NCBI GenBank assembly: GCA_943328975.2
Contig: CALQCC020000007.1
Location: forward strand, 1-64,000
Length of the DNA stretch: 64,000 nucleotides
Reading direction: 5' to 3'
From: Bordetella parapertussis
GTDB taxonomy: Bacteria; Acidobacteriota; Terriglobia; Bryobacterales; Bryobacteraceae
Shown here: positions 1 through 8,925 of the stretch, piece by piece
Layout of the letters: the number at the start of each line of letters is the position of its first letter
How positions within the stretch are numbered: the first letter of the stretch is position 1
Translations under genes and position numbers: made by a program
The notes under the pieces: generated by a model
The model's database searches: none
Seen by the model: the letters and a program-made list of their open reading frames with translations, nothing else
What the model was told of the DNA's origin: nothing

Positions 1-309
1 AAGAAACAATCCCTGCCCATGATGGCGAAGACGCTCATGCCCTTCGTGAACTGGGGACTGTTCATCATGATTCTCTCCGGCTACGCCATGTTCTCGTCGG
101 AAGCACTGAAAGACTTCTCCAATGACGGCTTTAAGTTCAAAATGGCGAGTCTGGCCTTGGTCCTGATCTTCCAATACACCATCTACGGCAGCTTGCTCAA
201 GAAAGAGGACGCCGCGCGTTCCAGCTCCATGGGCATGATCGCCGCCCTGGTGAACTTCGTCCTCTGGTTCTGTGTCGGCGCCGGTGGCCGCGCCATCGGT
301 TTCGTCTAA
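1..309 (+). CDS. Membrane protein, C-terminal part (5' end outside window)
   Basis: The reading frame is open from the first base, so the real start lies upstream; ATG codons at 19 and 22 are probably internal. The visible 102 residues contain three hydrophobic segments (around NWGLFIMILSGYAMF, MASLALVLIFQYTIYG and IAALVNFVLWFCVGAGG) joined by short polar loops. The pattern of a helix ending in a Gly/Tyr turn, a loop, then a Lys-led helix followed by a basic stretch resembles the two adjacent membrane proteins at 52528-53539, a family I would call DUF6644-like from memory. A function cannot be assigned. It is followed by a secreted DUF6152-type gene, and similar pairs are common in acidobacteria. 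Confidence 0.75.
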   Translation, partial: KKQSLPMMAKTLMPFVNWGLFIMILSGYAMFSSEALKDFSNDGFKFKMASLALVLIFQYTIYGSLLKKEDAARSSSMGMIAALVNFVLWFCVGAGGRAIGFV

Positions 310-404
310 ACCTAGCTAAATGGCCCCCTTGACGGGCACCCTTTGCGAATGTATTCTAGATACCGAAGGCAGGAGCTACCTGTCGAATGAAATTGGGAGG
401 CTGC

Positions 405-803
405 ATGAAAGTTAAGTTTGCTGCATTTGTTGCTGGAGCCACGATGCTCCTCGGTTCCCTGCCGCTGTCTGCGCACCACTCCTTCGACGCGGAATATGAC
501 CGCTCGAAGTCACGTGAGTTTACCGGCACTGTTACCAAAGTGGAATGGATGAACCCCCACGCTCGCTTCTACATGGACGTGAAAGAAGCCGACGGCAAGA
601 CGACCAACTGGGAATTCGAGTTGGGTAGTCCGAACGGCCTGATGCGCGCTGGTTGGACCCGTACTTCGATCAAGAAGGGCGATGTCATCAAGTGCAAGGG
701 CAGCTTGGCGAAAGACGGTTCGGCCTTGGCCAACGCCAGCGCTCTGACCTTGGCGAACGGCACCGTAGTCGGCGCCGCTTCCTCGGGCGACACCGCCAAG
801 TAG
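405..803 (+). CDS. Secreted DUF6152-family protein
   Basis: A 132-residue protein with a clear Sec signal peptide (MKVKFAAFVAGATMLLG, cleavage after the LSA at about residue 23). The mature protein begins HHSFDAEYD and continues with the FTGTVTKVEWMNPHARF block and a GxPNGLxRxGWT block, which together define the DUF6152 family of small exported beta-rich proteins of unknown function. I chose ATG 405, not the in-frame ATG 387, because it gives a canonical signal peptide and is preceded by GGGAGG at 395-400. A strong hairpin terminator follows at 833-872. The family often sits beside membrane proteins like the one before it. Confidence 0.85.
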   Translation: MKVKFAAFVAGATMLLGSLPLSAHHSFDAEYDRSKSREFTGTVTKVEWMNPHARFYMDVKEADGKTTNWEFELGSPNGLMRAGWTRTSIKKGDVIKCKGSLAKDGSALANASALTLANGTVVGAASSGDTAK

Positions 804-832
804 TAAGAACGTCGTTTTCCAAAGAAGTTTTC

Positions 833-872
833 AAAACCCCACTTGCCTTCGGGCCGGTGGGGTTTTGCTTTT
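833..872 (+). terminator. Intrinsic terminator after DUF6152 gene
   Basis: A perfect 10-bp stem pairs AAAACCCCAC (833-842) with GTGGGGTTTT (857-866) around a 14-base loop. It is followed by GCTTTT. It lies 30 bases after the stop codon at 803. Confidence 0.85.
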
Positions 873-921
873 AGCCCGCCTGCTGCCGAATAGAGGTGGC
901 GGCCTATGCCTTCCTCCGGTG

Positions 922-927
922 TATAAT
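922..927 (+). promoter_or_regulatory. -10 element for the beta-propeller gene
   Basis: TATAAT, an exact sigma-70 -10 hexamer, 50 bases before ATG 978. No convincing -35 is visible. The gene also has a good Shine-Dalgarno sequence (AAGGAGAG at 964-971), so this transcript has a normal leader, unlike many others here. Confidence 0.55.
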
Positions 928-977
928 CGCCGGAGGGCCCCTGCGGCGCCCTAGCCACACCCCAAGGAGAGATTTAC

Positions 978-2267
978 ATGGAGAAGAAAGAAACCCTCTC
1001 GCGGCGCGATTTCGTCGCCGCCGGAGCAGCAGTCACGGCAGCCTTTGCCGCACCCGCGATTCTGGGCGCGCAGAGCAAGTCCGGCAATAAGCTTCCGGTC
1101 ATCGGCCAGGGCGAGTACATGTTCGAAGTCGAACACGATTGGGGCCTAGCCAACCTGCCTTCGAGCATCAAGCTCGGCAATTGCCACAGCGTGGTTCAAG
1201 ACTCCAACGGTTTGATCTACGTCCACCACACCGTTCACAAGGACAGCCCGAGCGGCCATTCCGTCGTCGTGTACGATCCCAAGGGTAAGTTCGTCCGCAG
1301 CTGGGGCGACATGTTCCGTGACAGCGCGCACGGCCTGCACATTTCGAAGGAAGGCAACACCGAATATCTGTACTTCGCCAGCGAAAAGCACGGTCTCACC
1401 ACCAAGCGCACGCTCAAGGGCGAAGAAATTTGGACGATGGGTTATCCCCAGAACGCACCCACCTACCAGAAGGGCCCCGGCTCCACTGGTCCCGGCGGCG
1501 CGAATGGTCTCAACTTCCGTCCGACGAACATTGCGGTCGATCCCACCACCCTGGACTTCTGGTTCGGTGACGGCTACGGTTCGTACTACATGTTCCACTA
1601 CAAGCAAAAGACCTCCACGTCTTATCCGGAGCTGGTCCGTGTATTCGGCGGTCCCCCGGCTGCGGCTCCCGCAGCAGCGGGCGGCCCCGGCGCAGCCAAG
1701 GGTGGACCTGGTGGCGCTGGCGCGGCGAAGGGCAAGGGCGGAGATGCTCCGGCTCCTCTGGCGGCTGACGCGCAGGCCAAGGGCGCTCCGGGTGGCCCCG
1801 GCGGCGCTGGAGCGGCAAAGGGTGCGGCGCGGCCTCCGGCAGCGCTCGAGAACACCAACAACCCGCACGGCAACTGGATCGACACGCGCGATCCCAAGAA
1901 CCACGTCCTGCTGATCGCCGATCGCGGTAACCAGCGCATTCTGCGCTACACGCTGGACGACAAGCCGATCAACGCCGTAGACGGCGCCCGCGGCCAGTTC
2001 TGCCACTTCCAGGAACACAAGGACCTGATCGTGGTTCCCGACCTCGGCTCCAAGGTGCACATCATGAAGGGCAACGCGGTGGTCGCCACCTTCGGAGCTC
2101 CTGTGGAAGGCGGTAAGCCCAATCCGAACCGCACGACCCAAAATCGCGCGGACTTCGTTCCCGGCCAGTTCGTCGCTCCCCACGGCGCGACGTTCGACAA
2201 GGACGGCAACATCTTCGTAGCCGAGTGGGTAGAAATCGGCCGCGTGACCAAGCTCCGCCGCGTCTGA
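978..2267 (+). CDS. TAT-exported NHL/six-bladed beta-propeller protein with Ala/Gly-rich insert
   Basis: A 429-residue protein that starts with a twin-arginine signal (SRRDFVAAGAAVTAAFAAP, cleavage near residue 31), so it is probably exported folded. The remainder has NHL-type propeller strands such as NCHSVVQDSNGLIYVHH, SAHGLHISKEGNTEYLYFA and PHGATFDKDGNIFVAEW near the C-terminus, as in peptidylglycine-lyase-like propellers. Between about residues 225 and 290 there is a low-complexity tract of Gly, Ala, Pro and Lys (GGPGAAKGGPGGAGAAKG-like) that interrupts the propeller and would form a disordered loop. Start ATG 978 has AAGGAGAG six bases upstream. No substrate can be assigned; an enzymatic or ligand-binding role in the periplasm is inference. 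Confidence 0.8.
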   Translation: MEKKETLSRRDFVAAGAAVTAAFAAPAILGAQSKSGNKLPVIGQGEYMFEVEHDWGLANLPSSIKLGNCHSVVQDSNGLIYVHHTVHKDSPSGHSVVVYDPKGKFVRSWGDMFRDSAHGLHISKEGNTEYLYFASEKHGLTTKRTLKGEEIWTMGYPQNAPTYQKGPGSTGPGGANGLNFRPTNIAVDPTTLDFWFGDGYGSYYMFHYKQKTSTSYPELVRVFGGPPAAAPAAAGGPGAAKGGPGGAGAAKGKGGDAPAPLAADAQAKGAPGGPGGAGAAKGAARPPAALENTNNPHGNWIDTRDPKNHVLLIADRGNQRILRYTLDDKPINAVDGARGQFCHFQEHKDLIVVPDLGSKVHIMKGNAVVATFGAPVEGGKPNPNRTTQNRADFVPGQFVAPHGATFDKDGNIFVAEWVEIGRVTKLRRV

Positions 2268-2293
2268 TTTAGCTGAAGTAGTAGTTGTAAGAG

Positions 2294-2328
2294 CCCGGGA
2301 CGCCGCCTAGCGGTGCTCCCGGGTTTTT
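2294..2328 (+). terminator. Intrinsic terminator after propeller gene
   Basis: CCCGGGA (2294-2300) pairs with TCCCGGG (2317-2323), with further inner pairing of GCCGC and GCGGT. TTTTT follows directly. It sits 27 bases past the stop at 2267. Confidence 0.85.
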
Positions 2329-2351
2329 CGTTTGTTAGACTCGATCTAGCC

Positions 2352-2828
2352 GTGTTGCCCGAACGTGAAGCCAAGAATGTCGAATCGTGGAAGAGCCTCG
2401 AGACTTGGGTCGAGCAGACTGCCCAGACTCGCTCGGACTTAGCGCACTGGCGGTGTTTAGCCAAAGAGTTCTTGAGGGAAGGTGCGCGCTTGGGATTGGA
2501 CCGTTACTTTCTGGCGGGCCAGAGCCACCTCCATCTTGTGTTTTCAACTTTGGAACGGCAACCTCACCGTCTCGGCGAACGCCGCGTATCCCTCGAGTTT
2601 CTTTCCCAAACCAAAATCCGCATCTGCTACGGCATGGGAAGCTCACACGGCAAGGGCGTCCAAGAACTTGAGTACACACTCCCATCTGAGTTGGCTTTCC
2701 CAACGTTCCGACGATTCCTGAATCAATTGTGGACCTCAACGATGCCTGAGCCAGTCCCAAGTGAACTTCGAGGTTTTCCTGCGCCCATCCTGCCGTTGAA
2801 CACGCACCACTCGAGTAAACCCGTATAG
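2352..2828 (+). CDS. Hypothetical protein, 158 aa
   Basis: A cytosolic-looking protein with no signal peptide or membrane segment, rich in Arg, Glu and Leu, with aromatic-containing stretches such as DRYFLAGQSHLHLVF and FPTFRRFLNQLW. I do not recognise a family. The frame could open at GTG 2313, but that codon lies inside the preceding terminator. GTG 2352 follows a -10-like TAGACT (2336-2341) by 10 bases, which fits the leaderless pattern seen elsewhere in the window. It ends 15 bases before the DUF3500 gene, but that gene has its own -10. The natural-looking composition argues for a real gene. Confidence 0.5.
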   Translation: MLPEREAKNVESWKSLETWVEQTAQTRSDLAHWRCLAKEFLREGARLGLDRYFLAGQSHLHLVFSTLERQPHRLGERRVSLEFLSQTKIRICYGMGSSHGKGVQELEYTLPSELAFPTFRRFLNQLWTSTMPEPVPSELRGFPAPILPLNTHHSSKPV

Positions 2829-2831
2829 TGC

Positions 2832-2843
2832 GATAATCTCCGC
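2832..2843 (+). promoter_or_regulatory. -10 element for a leaderless DUF3500 transcript
   Basis: GATAAT at 2832-2837, then six bases, then ATG 2844. With the usual 6-7 bases from -10 to transcription start, the mRNA would begin at or next to the start codon. There is no Shine-Dalgarno sequence. Confidence 0.55.
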
Positions 2844-4052
2844 ATGAAGCAACCCGCGCAGATTCGTTTCGCGATGCTCGGGGCCGCCGTGGCCCTCTTC
2901 GGACTCACCCACGCAGCCTTCTCGCAGCGCGCGTCGAACACAGCCGAGCAGTTCCGGCAAATGTCGCGGCAATCCGAAGCCAAAGGTCTCGCCGAGCCAT
3001 TCCGCGGGATCGCCACCAAGGCGGGTATCGAGAAGGGTCTGTTCTCCATCAAGTCCACCGGCGTCTCCACCGACGCGACGCGCAAGGCAGCGGAAACCTT
3101 CCTCGCCGGCCTCACACCCGAGCAGCGCGCCAAGTCCGTCTTCCCCGTGAACGACGACGAATGGCGCAAGTGGATGAACCAACATTTCTACGTCCGCCAA
3201 GGCGTCAGCTTCAAGGAGATGAACGACGCCCAGCGACAGAAGGCGTTCGCGCTAGTCGGCGCAGGGCTCAGCGCGAAGGGCCTGAAGCTGACTCAGAACA
3301 TCATGAAGCTGAACGAGACGCTCGCCGAACTAACCAACGACCATGAGTTCCTGGGCGAATGGCTCTATCACGTCACCATCATGGGCACGCCCTCGGCCAC
3401 CGAGCCGTGGGGCTGGCAGCTCGACGGCCACCACATCATCATCAACTACTTCGTGCTGGGCGACCAGGTGGTGATGTCGCCCCTCTTCGCAGGCTCGGAG
3501 CCAGTCAAAGCGACCAGCGGCAAATACAAAGGCATCGAGATCCTGCAGGACGAACAGAAGAGCGGCCTCGCGATGATCCGCGCCCTGACGGCCGACCAAC
3601 GATCGAAGGCCATCCTCAACCCCAACAAGACCGGCAACAACAACGTTGGCGAGGCCTTCAGCGACAACGTCGTGCTCGACTACGCGGGCGTCTCCGCATC
3701 GCAATTCAACGCCTCGCAGAAGAAGCAACTGCTCGACTTGGCCGCGCTCTACATCGACAACATGGACGCCGGTCATGCTCGCGTAAAGCTGGACGAGGTC
3801 CGTGCGCAACTCGATAAGACCACCTTCGCCTGGATCGGCGGCACCGAAGACAGCAGCGTCTTCTACTACCGCATCCACAGCCCCGTGGTCCTGATCGAAT
3901 TCGACCATCAGCGCCCCGCGAACCTGACAGCCCTCGCAGCCGACCCGTCCAAGCCACAGCAATCGCACATTCACGTGGTGGTGCGCACCCCGAACGGCAA
4001 CGACTACGGCAAGGATCTGCTCCGGCAGCACTATTTACAGCATCCACACTAA
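2844..4052 (+). CDS. Secreted DUF3500-domain protein
   Basis: A 402-residue protein with a Sec signal (hydrophobic stretch [19 protein letters not shown], cleavage near residue 28). The rest matches the DUF3500 family: [21 protein letters not shown], then [15 protein letters not shown], the GxYxGxxxxxxEQxxGLxM block, and a C-terminal half with [22 protein letters not shown] and [15 protein letters not shown]. Conserved His residues suggest a metal site, but no activity is established for the family as far as I know. It starts without a Shine-Dalgarno sequence from a -10 six bases upstream. thiC follows after 37 bases with its own -10-like element. Confidence 0.85.
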   Translation: MKQPAQIRFAMLGAAVALFGLTHAAFSQRASNTAEQFRQMSRQSEAKGLAEPFRGIATKAGIEKGLFSIKSTGVSTDATRKAAETFLAGLTPEQRAKSVFPVNDDEWRKWMNQHFYVRQGVSFKEMNDAQRQKAFALVGAGLSAKGLKLTQNIMKLNETLAELTNDHEFLGEWLYHVTIMGTPSATEPWGWQLDGHHIIINYFVLGDQVVMSPLFAGSEPVKATSGKYKGIEILQDEQKSGLAMIRALTADQRSKAILNPNKTGNNNVGEAFSDNVVLDYAGVSASQFNASQKKQLLDLAALYIDNMDAGHARVKLDEVRAQLDKTTFAWIGGTEDSSVFYYRIHSPVVLIEFDHQRPANLTALAADPSKPQQSHIHVVVRTPNGNDYGKDLLRQHYLQHPH

Positions 4053-4077
4053 CGCCACGCTCGTGACCGCATGATAA

Positions 4078-5481
<1,404 letters not shown>

Positions 5482-5490
5482 TCCGCCGCC

Positions 5491-6279
5491 CTAGTCAACG
5501 ACGTGCGGCATGTCCGGCACCTCACCGCTCGGGGCAAGATAGAGCCTCGTCAGGCCCTCGGTCAGGATCTTGAGGGCCGTATCCACGTCGTCTGCGAATT
5601 GAAACAGATCCAGGTCTGTTGCAGAGATCAAGCCGTGCTTCACCAGCGCGTCAAAGTTGATGATCTCTTTCCAAAAAGAGGTCCCGTACAACACGATGAC
5701 CATCTCCTTGTGCAGCTTCCGAGTCTGCATCAGCGTGAGGATCTCCGTGAATTCGTCTAACGTGCCGAATCCACCAGGGAACACCACCAGCGCCTTCGCC
5801 AAATACGCGAACCAAAACTTGCGCATGAAGAAGTAGTGGAATTCGAAGTTGAGTTCCGGCGTGACAAACGGATTGGGGCGCTGTTCAAACGGCAGACCGA
5901 TATTGAGTCCGACCGTCTTGCCACCCGCTTCCGCCGCACCGCGGTTGGCCGCTTCCATGATGCCCGGACCGCCGCCGCTGGCGACAACAAATCGCCGCGT
6001 CGATCCGCCCAAACCATCCGACCACCTGGTCACCTTTTGCGCCAATAAACGCGCATCTTTGTAGTAACGCCCCATCGAACTGGCTTCAAACGTGCGCGCC
6101 GACCCGAAGAAAACGATCGTGTCGTGCACCTTCTGATCGCGAAAATGCGCCAGCGGGTGCAGGTATTCGCTCAGGATACGGACCGGACGGGCGTCCGTAG
6201 TATCCATGAACGCCTGGTCGCGGTAAGCGCGCGGAAGGCTGGGGCGTTCTTCTAGATTATCGTTGTCGTCTTCGTTCAT
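5491..6279 (-). CDS. TIGR00730/LOG-like Rossmann-fold protein
   Basis: A 262-residue protein of the lysine-decarboxylase-like/LOG superfamily. It has the nucleotide-binding SGGGPG (101-106) with GIMEAANRGA after it, and the signature PGGFGTLDE (168-176). LOG proteins release free cytokinin bases from nucleoside monophosphates; bacterial relatives such as PpnN cleave purine or pyrimidine nucleotides, so an N-glycosidase acting on nucleotides is likely, though unproven. I chose ATG 6279 because its ATGA overlaps the lpxD stop codon (6278-6276), the usual sign of translational coupling. The frame stays open further upstream, but that stretch is lpxD in another frame. Its coupling to lpxD has no obvious functional reason. 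Confidence 0.85.
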   Translation of the reverse strand: MNEDDNDNLEERPSLPRAYRDQAFMDTTDARPVRILSEYLHPLAHFRDQKVHDTIVFFGSARTFEASSMGRYYKDARLLAQKVTRWSDGLGGSTRRFVVASGGGPGIMEAANRGAAEAGGKTVGLNIGLPFEQRPNPFVTPELNFEFHYFFMRKFWFAYLAKALVVFPGGFGTLDEFTEILTLMQTRKLHKEMVIVLYGTSFWKEIINFDALVKHGLISATDLDLFQFADDVDTALKILTEGLTRLYLAPSGEVPDMPHVVD

Positions 6280-7328
6280 GATGAGGGTTCTGTCGAGGCC
6301 TGTTCCAGAGCAGCCAAGCGCTTTTCCAATTGTCGCACCGTCTTTAAAAGGTCCGGCAATTTCGGGAACGCGGTAATCGTGCGCAGCCAATCGCGAGCTT
6401 CAAAAGCCGGCGACCCGCTCATCACTGAGCCAGCCGGGATGTCGCCCCCGATGCCGCTCTGCGCATAGACGATGACGTTGTCGTGAATCGTAAGGTGCCC
6501 GGAGATGCCCACCTGCCCCGCCAGCAGCACGTTCTTCTCCAGAATGCTCGACCCCGCAAGGCCCGTCTGCGCGCAGATAATATTGTCCTCACCGATCACG
6601 CAGGCGTGCCCGATCTGCACCAGGCTATCGATGCGTGCGCCGCGCTTCACCCGAGTCTCGCCCATAGTCGCGCGATCCACCGAGGTCAACGATTGAATCT
6701 CGACATCGTCTTCAATTACAGTGATGCCGCTCTGCACGATCTTCGCGTGCGTTCCATCAGCGCGCTTGGCAAATCCGAAGCCATCACCGCCGACGACGAC
6801 GCCGTTCTGCAACGTAACCCGATTGCCGATCCGGCAAAACTCACGAACCACGCAGTGAGAATGCGCAAGGAAATCGTCCCCGATCACCGCGCCTTCATAC
6901 ACCACCACGTGCGGATGGATCACCGCGTTACGCCCGACCACCGCGTTCTCCCCGACCACCGCAAACGCTCCAATCGAAGCGTTCTCCCCCACCTTCGCAC
7001 TAGGAGCGATCCACGCCTGCGGATGAATCCCCGCCGCGAGCTTCGGCGGCTGATAGAACAGCGCCAGTGCCCGCGAAAAATCGTAGTAGGGATTGATCGA
7101 GATCAACTGCGCCGCGTTGACACCTTCGATGAAAGCCGACACCAACACCGCCGCCGCTTGTGTCTTCTTGACCTTGGTCGCGTACTTCGGATTGGCCAGA
7201 AACGTCAACTGCGTGGAGGTCGCCTGTTCGAGTCCTGCCACCCCGGTGATCTCAATCGACCCGTCCCCGCGCAATTCACAACCTAGCGCAGACGCCAGAT
7301 CCGATAACCGCTTCACTCCTGATTGCAT
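6276..7328 (-). CDS. lpxD: UDP-3-O-acylglucosamine N-acyltransferase LpxD
   Basis: Third step of lipid A synthesis: transfer of a hydroxyacyl chain from acyl-ACP to the 2-amino group of UDP-3-O-acylglucosamine. The 350-residue protein has the N-terminal uridine-binding domain (residues 1-100, LTFLANPKYA block), a left-handed beta-helix of hexapeptide repeats (about 105-300) and a C-terminal helix. H241 in LVQIGHACVIG corresponds to the catalytic His of E. coli LpxD. ATG 7328 is preceded by GAGGGG and by GATACT; the open frame runs on to 7409, across the divergent padR promoter, so I rejected the longer start. The LOG-like gene follows with an ATGA overlap. It implies a Gram-negative outer membrane. 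Confidence 0.95.
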   Translation of the reverse strand: MQSGVKRLSDLASALGCELRGDGSIEITGVAGLEQATSTQLTFLANPKYATKVKKTQAAAVLVSAFIEGVNAAQLISINPYYDFSRALALFYQPPKLAAGIHPQAWIAPSAKVGENASIGAFAVVGENAVVGRNAVIHPHVVVYEGAVIGDDFLAHSHCVVREFCRIGNRVTLQNGVVVGGDGFGFAKRADGTHAKIVQSGITVIEDDVEIQSLTSVDRATMGETRVKRGARIDSLVQIGHACVIGEDNIICAQTGLAGSSILEKNVLLAGQVGISGHLTIHDNVIVYAQSGIGGDIPAGSVMSGSPAFEARDWLRTITAFPKLPDLLKTVRQLEKRLAALEQASTEPSS

Positions 7329-7346
7329 CCCCTCAGTATCTCTTAG

Positions 7347-7412
7347 GTAACGTCGCACGAAAAGTCTTGACAGCGTATTTACTACGTGGCACGATATACT
7401 ACGTCGCACGTA
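7347..7412 (+). promoter_or_regulatory. padR promoter with repeated operator
   Basis: TATACT (7395-7400) is a good -10 for padR, 18 bases before its ATG. It is bracketed by TACGTGGCACG (7383-7393) and TACGTCGCACG (7400-7410), exactly 17 bp apart. A third, slightly diverged copy AACGTCGCACG lies at 7349-7359, 34 bp from the first. The 7400 copy extends to a dyad, TACGT-CGC-ACGTA. The upstream copy lies 5' of lpxD on the other strand, so the same site could touch both genes. Binding of PadR here is inference. Confidence 0.6.
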
Positions 7413-7418
7413 CTAACG

Positions 7419-7709
7419 ATGTCTGATCCCACGCTACTCGTTCTCGCCAGCCTCGCCGAAGGCGATAAACACGGCTACGCCATGATGGAGGACATCGAAT
7501 CCTTCGCGCAGGTCCGCCTCGGCCCCGGCACACTCTACGGAGCCATCACCCGCCTCGAACAGCGCGGCTGGATCAAGCCCGTCGCCTCGAACAACGACCG
7601 CCGCCAGCCCTACCGCATCACCGGCGCAGGCCGCGAGCACCTGACCGACCAGCTCTCACAACTGAATCGTCTGGTGAAGACAGGTCTCAACCGGCTGAAA
7701 GAGGCGTAA
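7419..7709 (+). CDS. PadR-family transcriptional regulator
   Basis: A 96-residue PadR-type winged-helix repressor: LLVLASLAEGDKHGYAMMEDI (helices 1-2), then LGPGTLYGAITRLEQRGWI (recognition helix) and the wing with DRRQPYRITGAGREHL. It lacks the long C-terminal dimerisation domain of classical PadR and belongs to the short type common in acidobacteria, where a membrane-protein gene usually follows. ATG 7419 is chosen over GTG 7386 because it gives the normal family N-terminus and lies downstream of the -10. It ends directly before the start of the next gene (7710). Autorepression through the repeated site at 7347-7412 is likely. Confidence 0.92.
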   Translation: MSDPTLLVLASLAEGDKHGYAMMEDIESFAQVRLGPGTLYGAITRLEQRGWIKPVASNNDRRQPYRITGAGREHLTDQLSQLNRLVKTGLNRLKEA

Positions 7710-8471
7710 ATGAACAACCTCACGAAGTTCGCATCGAAGCTCTACCCGCGCTGGTGGCGCGAACGCTACGGCGACGAGTTCACCGCGCTACTAGAAGACG
7801 CCCGCCCCGGCCTCGGCGGCACACTGGATGTTTTGAAAGGAGCTCTGACAATGCAGCTATCCACATTCTCGGTAAAGCGCACTTTCCTAATCGGCGCCGG
7901 AGCAGGACTGGCGATCGGACTTGCCGTGACCTTCTTCTTGACGCCCCAGTATTCCTCGGCAGCCGTCGTCAGCGTAACGTCCACAAACCCGGCCGCAAGC
8001 AATCGCGCCACAGCCGATGCCGTCAATGAGCTTTCGCAATCCGTATTGAGCCGACCGGCACTGTTGGGGCTCATCCGCAATTTGAATCTCTACGTCTCAG
8101 AGCGTAACAAGATGCCGGCCGAAGAAGTTCTCGAAATGATAAAGAGGAACATCCGCATCTCTGCGAGCCCAGCAGCTACCGGCGGCAGAAGCGTGCCCGC
8201 CTTCGAGCTTAGCTTCAGCTACTCCGATCGAGTCGCGGCCCAGAAGGTTGTCAGCGCACTCGTCTCCGGATTCATAGACGCCAACGTACTGTCTCGAACG
8301 CCTGAGAACCCAGGGAACGTGATCCTGGAACTGAAAGAAATCGCGACTCCAGGTAGTCCCATCACTCCGGCGCGCGGACCCTTCGCTCTCGCTGGCATGG
8401 CCGCAGGCTTGCTCCTGAGCGGACTCGCCGCGCTCATCCTACACTTCCGCCGTAAGCGCCAACCCGCCTAA
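7710..8471 (+). CDS. Wzz/GumC-like membrane protein partnered with PadR
   Basis: A 253-residue protein. Residues 1-45 (LYPRWWRERYGDEFTALLED) are the short helical motif often found in proteins encoded after PadR regulators. A membrane segment follows at about 55-78 (FLIGAGAGLAIGLAVTFFL), then a periplasmic region of about 140 residues with the Wzz-like YSSAAVVSV strand and helical stretch, and a second membrane segment near the C-terminus (FALAGMAAGLLLSGLAALIL) with a basic tail. The two-helix topology and PxxP before the last helix (ATPGSPITPARGP) resemble polysaccharide chain-length determinants. There is no kinase domain. It starts immediately after padR, so the two are co-transcribed. Its stop overlaps the convergent DCC gene by four bases. 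Confidence 0.75.
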   Translation: MNNLTKFASKLYPRWWRERYGDEFTALLEDARPGLGGTLDVLKGALTMQLSTFSVKRTFLIGAGAGLAIGLAVTFFLTPQYSSAAVVSVTSTNPAASNRATADAVNELSQSVLSRPALLGLIRNLNLYVSERNKMPAEEVLEMIKRNIRISASPAATGGRSVPAFELSFSYSDRVAAQKVVSALVSGFIDANVLSRTPENPGNVILELKEIATPGSPITPARGPFALAGMAAGLLLSGLAALILHFRRKRQPA

Positions 8472-8854
8472 CGAATCTCGCAAGCATCCGCCTTGCGCCC
8501 CAGCATCGCCGATATCCGCAACCGATTCCGTGCGACGATGCCGTATCCCAGTCGCACAAACGGATTCACCACCGGCCAAGCCATCACGCTCGCAAACATT
8601 CGATAGCGCGGCAGCGCGGACATGCACCCGATCCACCCATCACTCCCCAACAACACTTCACCCGAAGGACTGACAATCGCCATTTGATTCGGCGGCCGCA
8701 CCGGCACCAGCCGCACCGCTTCCTCGGAATCCGAAGCAAGAAAGCGCAGCGGCTGATCCGCCTTCTGCCGCTTCAGCCACGCCACCGAGCGCGAGCATAC
8801 GCCGCAGTGCGCGTCATAAATCACGGTGTAAGTCGAAACTGGAGAGATTTTCAC
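8468..8854 (-). CDS. DCC-family thiol-disulfide oxidoreductase-like protein (DUF393)
   Basis: A 128-residue protein with the family motif near the N-terminus, VIYDAHCGVCSRSVAWLKRQ (DxxCxxC), a middle segment with FLASDSEEAVRLV and a GSDGWIGCMSALPRYR block, and a C-terminal RNRLRISAMLGRKADACEI with another Cys. The CxxC suggests a redox role, but the substrate is unknown. The frame is open further upstream to 8962, but there it overlaps the divergent glucosidase gene. GTG 8854 lies 18 bases after a CATAAT -10 (8878-8873, minus strand), so I prefer it; the exact start is not certain. Confidence 0.75.
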   Translation of the reverse strand: MKISPVSTYTVIYDAHCGVCSRSVAWLKRQKADQPLRFLASDSEEAVRLVPVRPPNQMAIVSPSGEVLLGSDGWIGCMSALPRYRMFASVMAWPVVNPFVRLGYGIVARNRLRISAMLGRKADACEIR

Positions 8855-8872
8855 GATCTGCCGAACACGTTC

Positions 8873-8899
8873 ATTATGGCAGCTCCGGCAGCCTACAAT
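8873..8899. promoter_or_regulatory. Divergent promoter pair between DCC and glucosidase genes
   Basis: CATAAT on the minus strand (8878-8873) points to the DCC gene. TACAAT on the plus strand (8894-8899) points to the glucosidase gene, 26 bases before its ATG. The two -10 elements are 15 bases apart, so polymerase binding at one would hinder the other. No clear -35 elements were found. Confidence 0.45.
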
Positions 8900-8925
8900 G
8901 CCATAAGGAGCCGTCGTAAGGAAAC

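Noticed and set aside
1146-2183. 345-codon open frame on the minus strand
   Set aside because: Exact shadow of the TAT-exported propeller gene; composition is typical of the reverse of a GC-rich gene, with no start context or family similarity.
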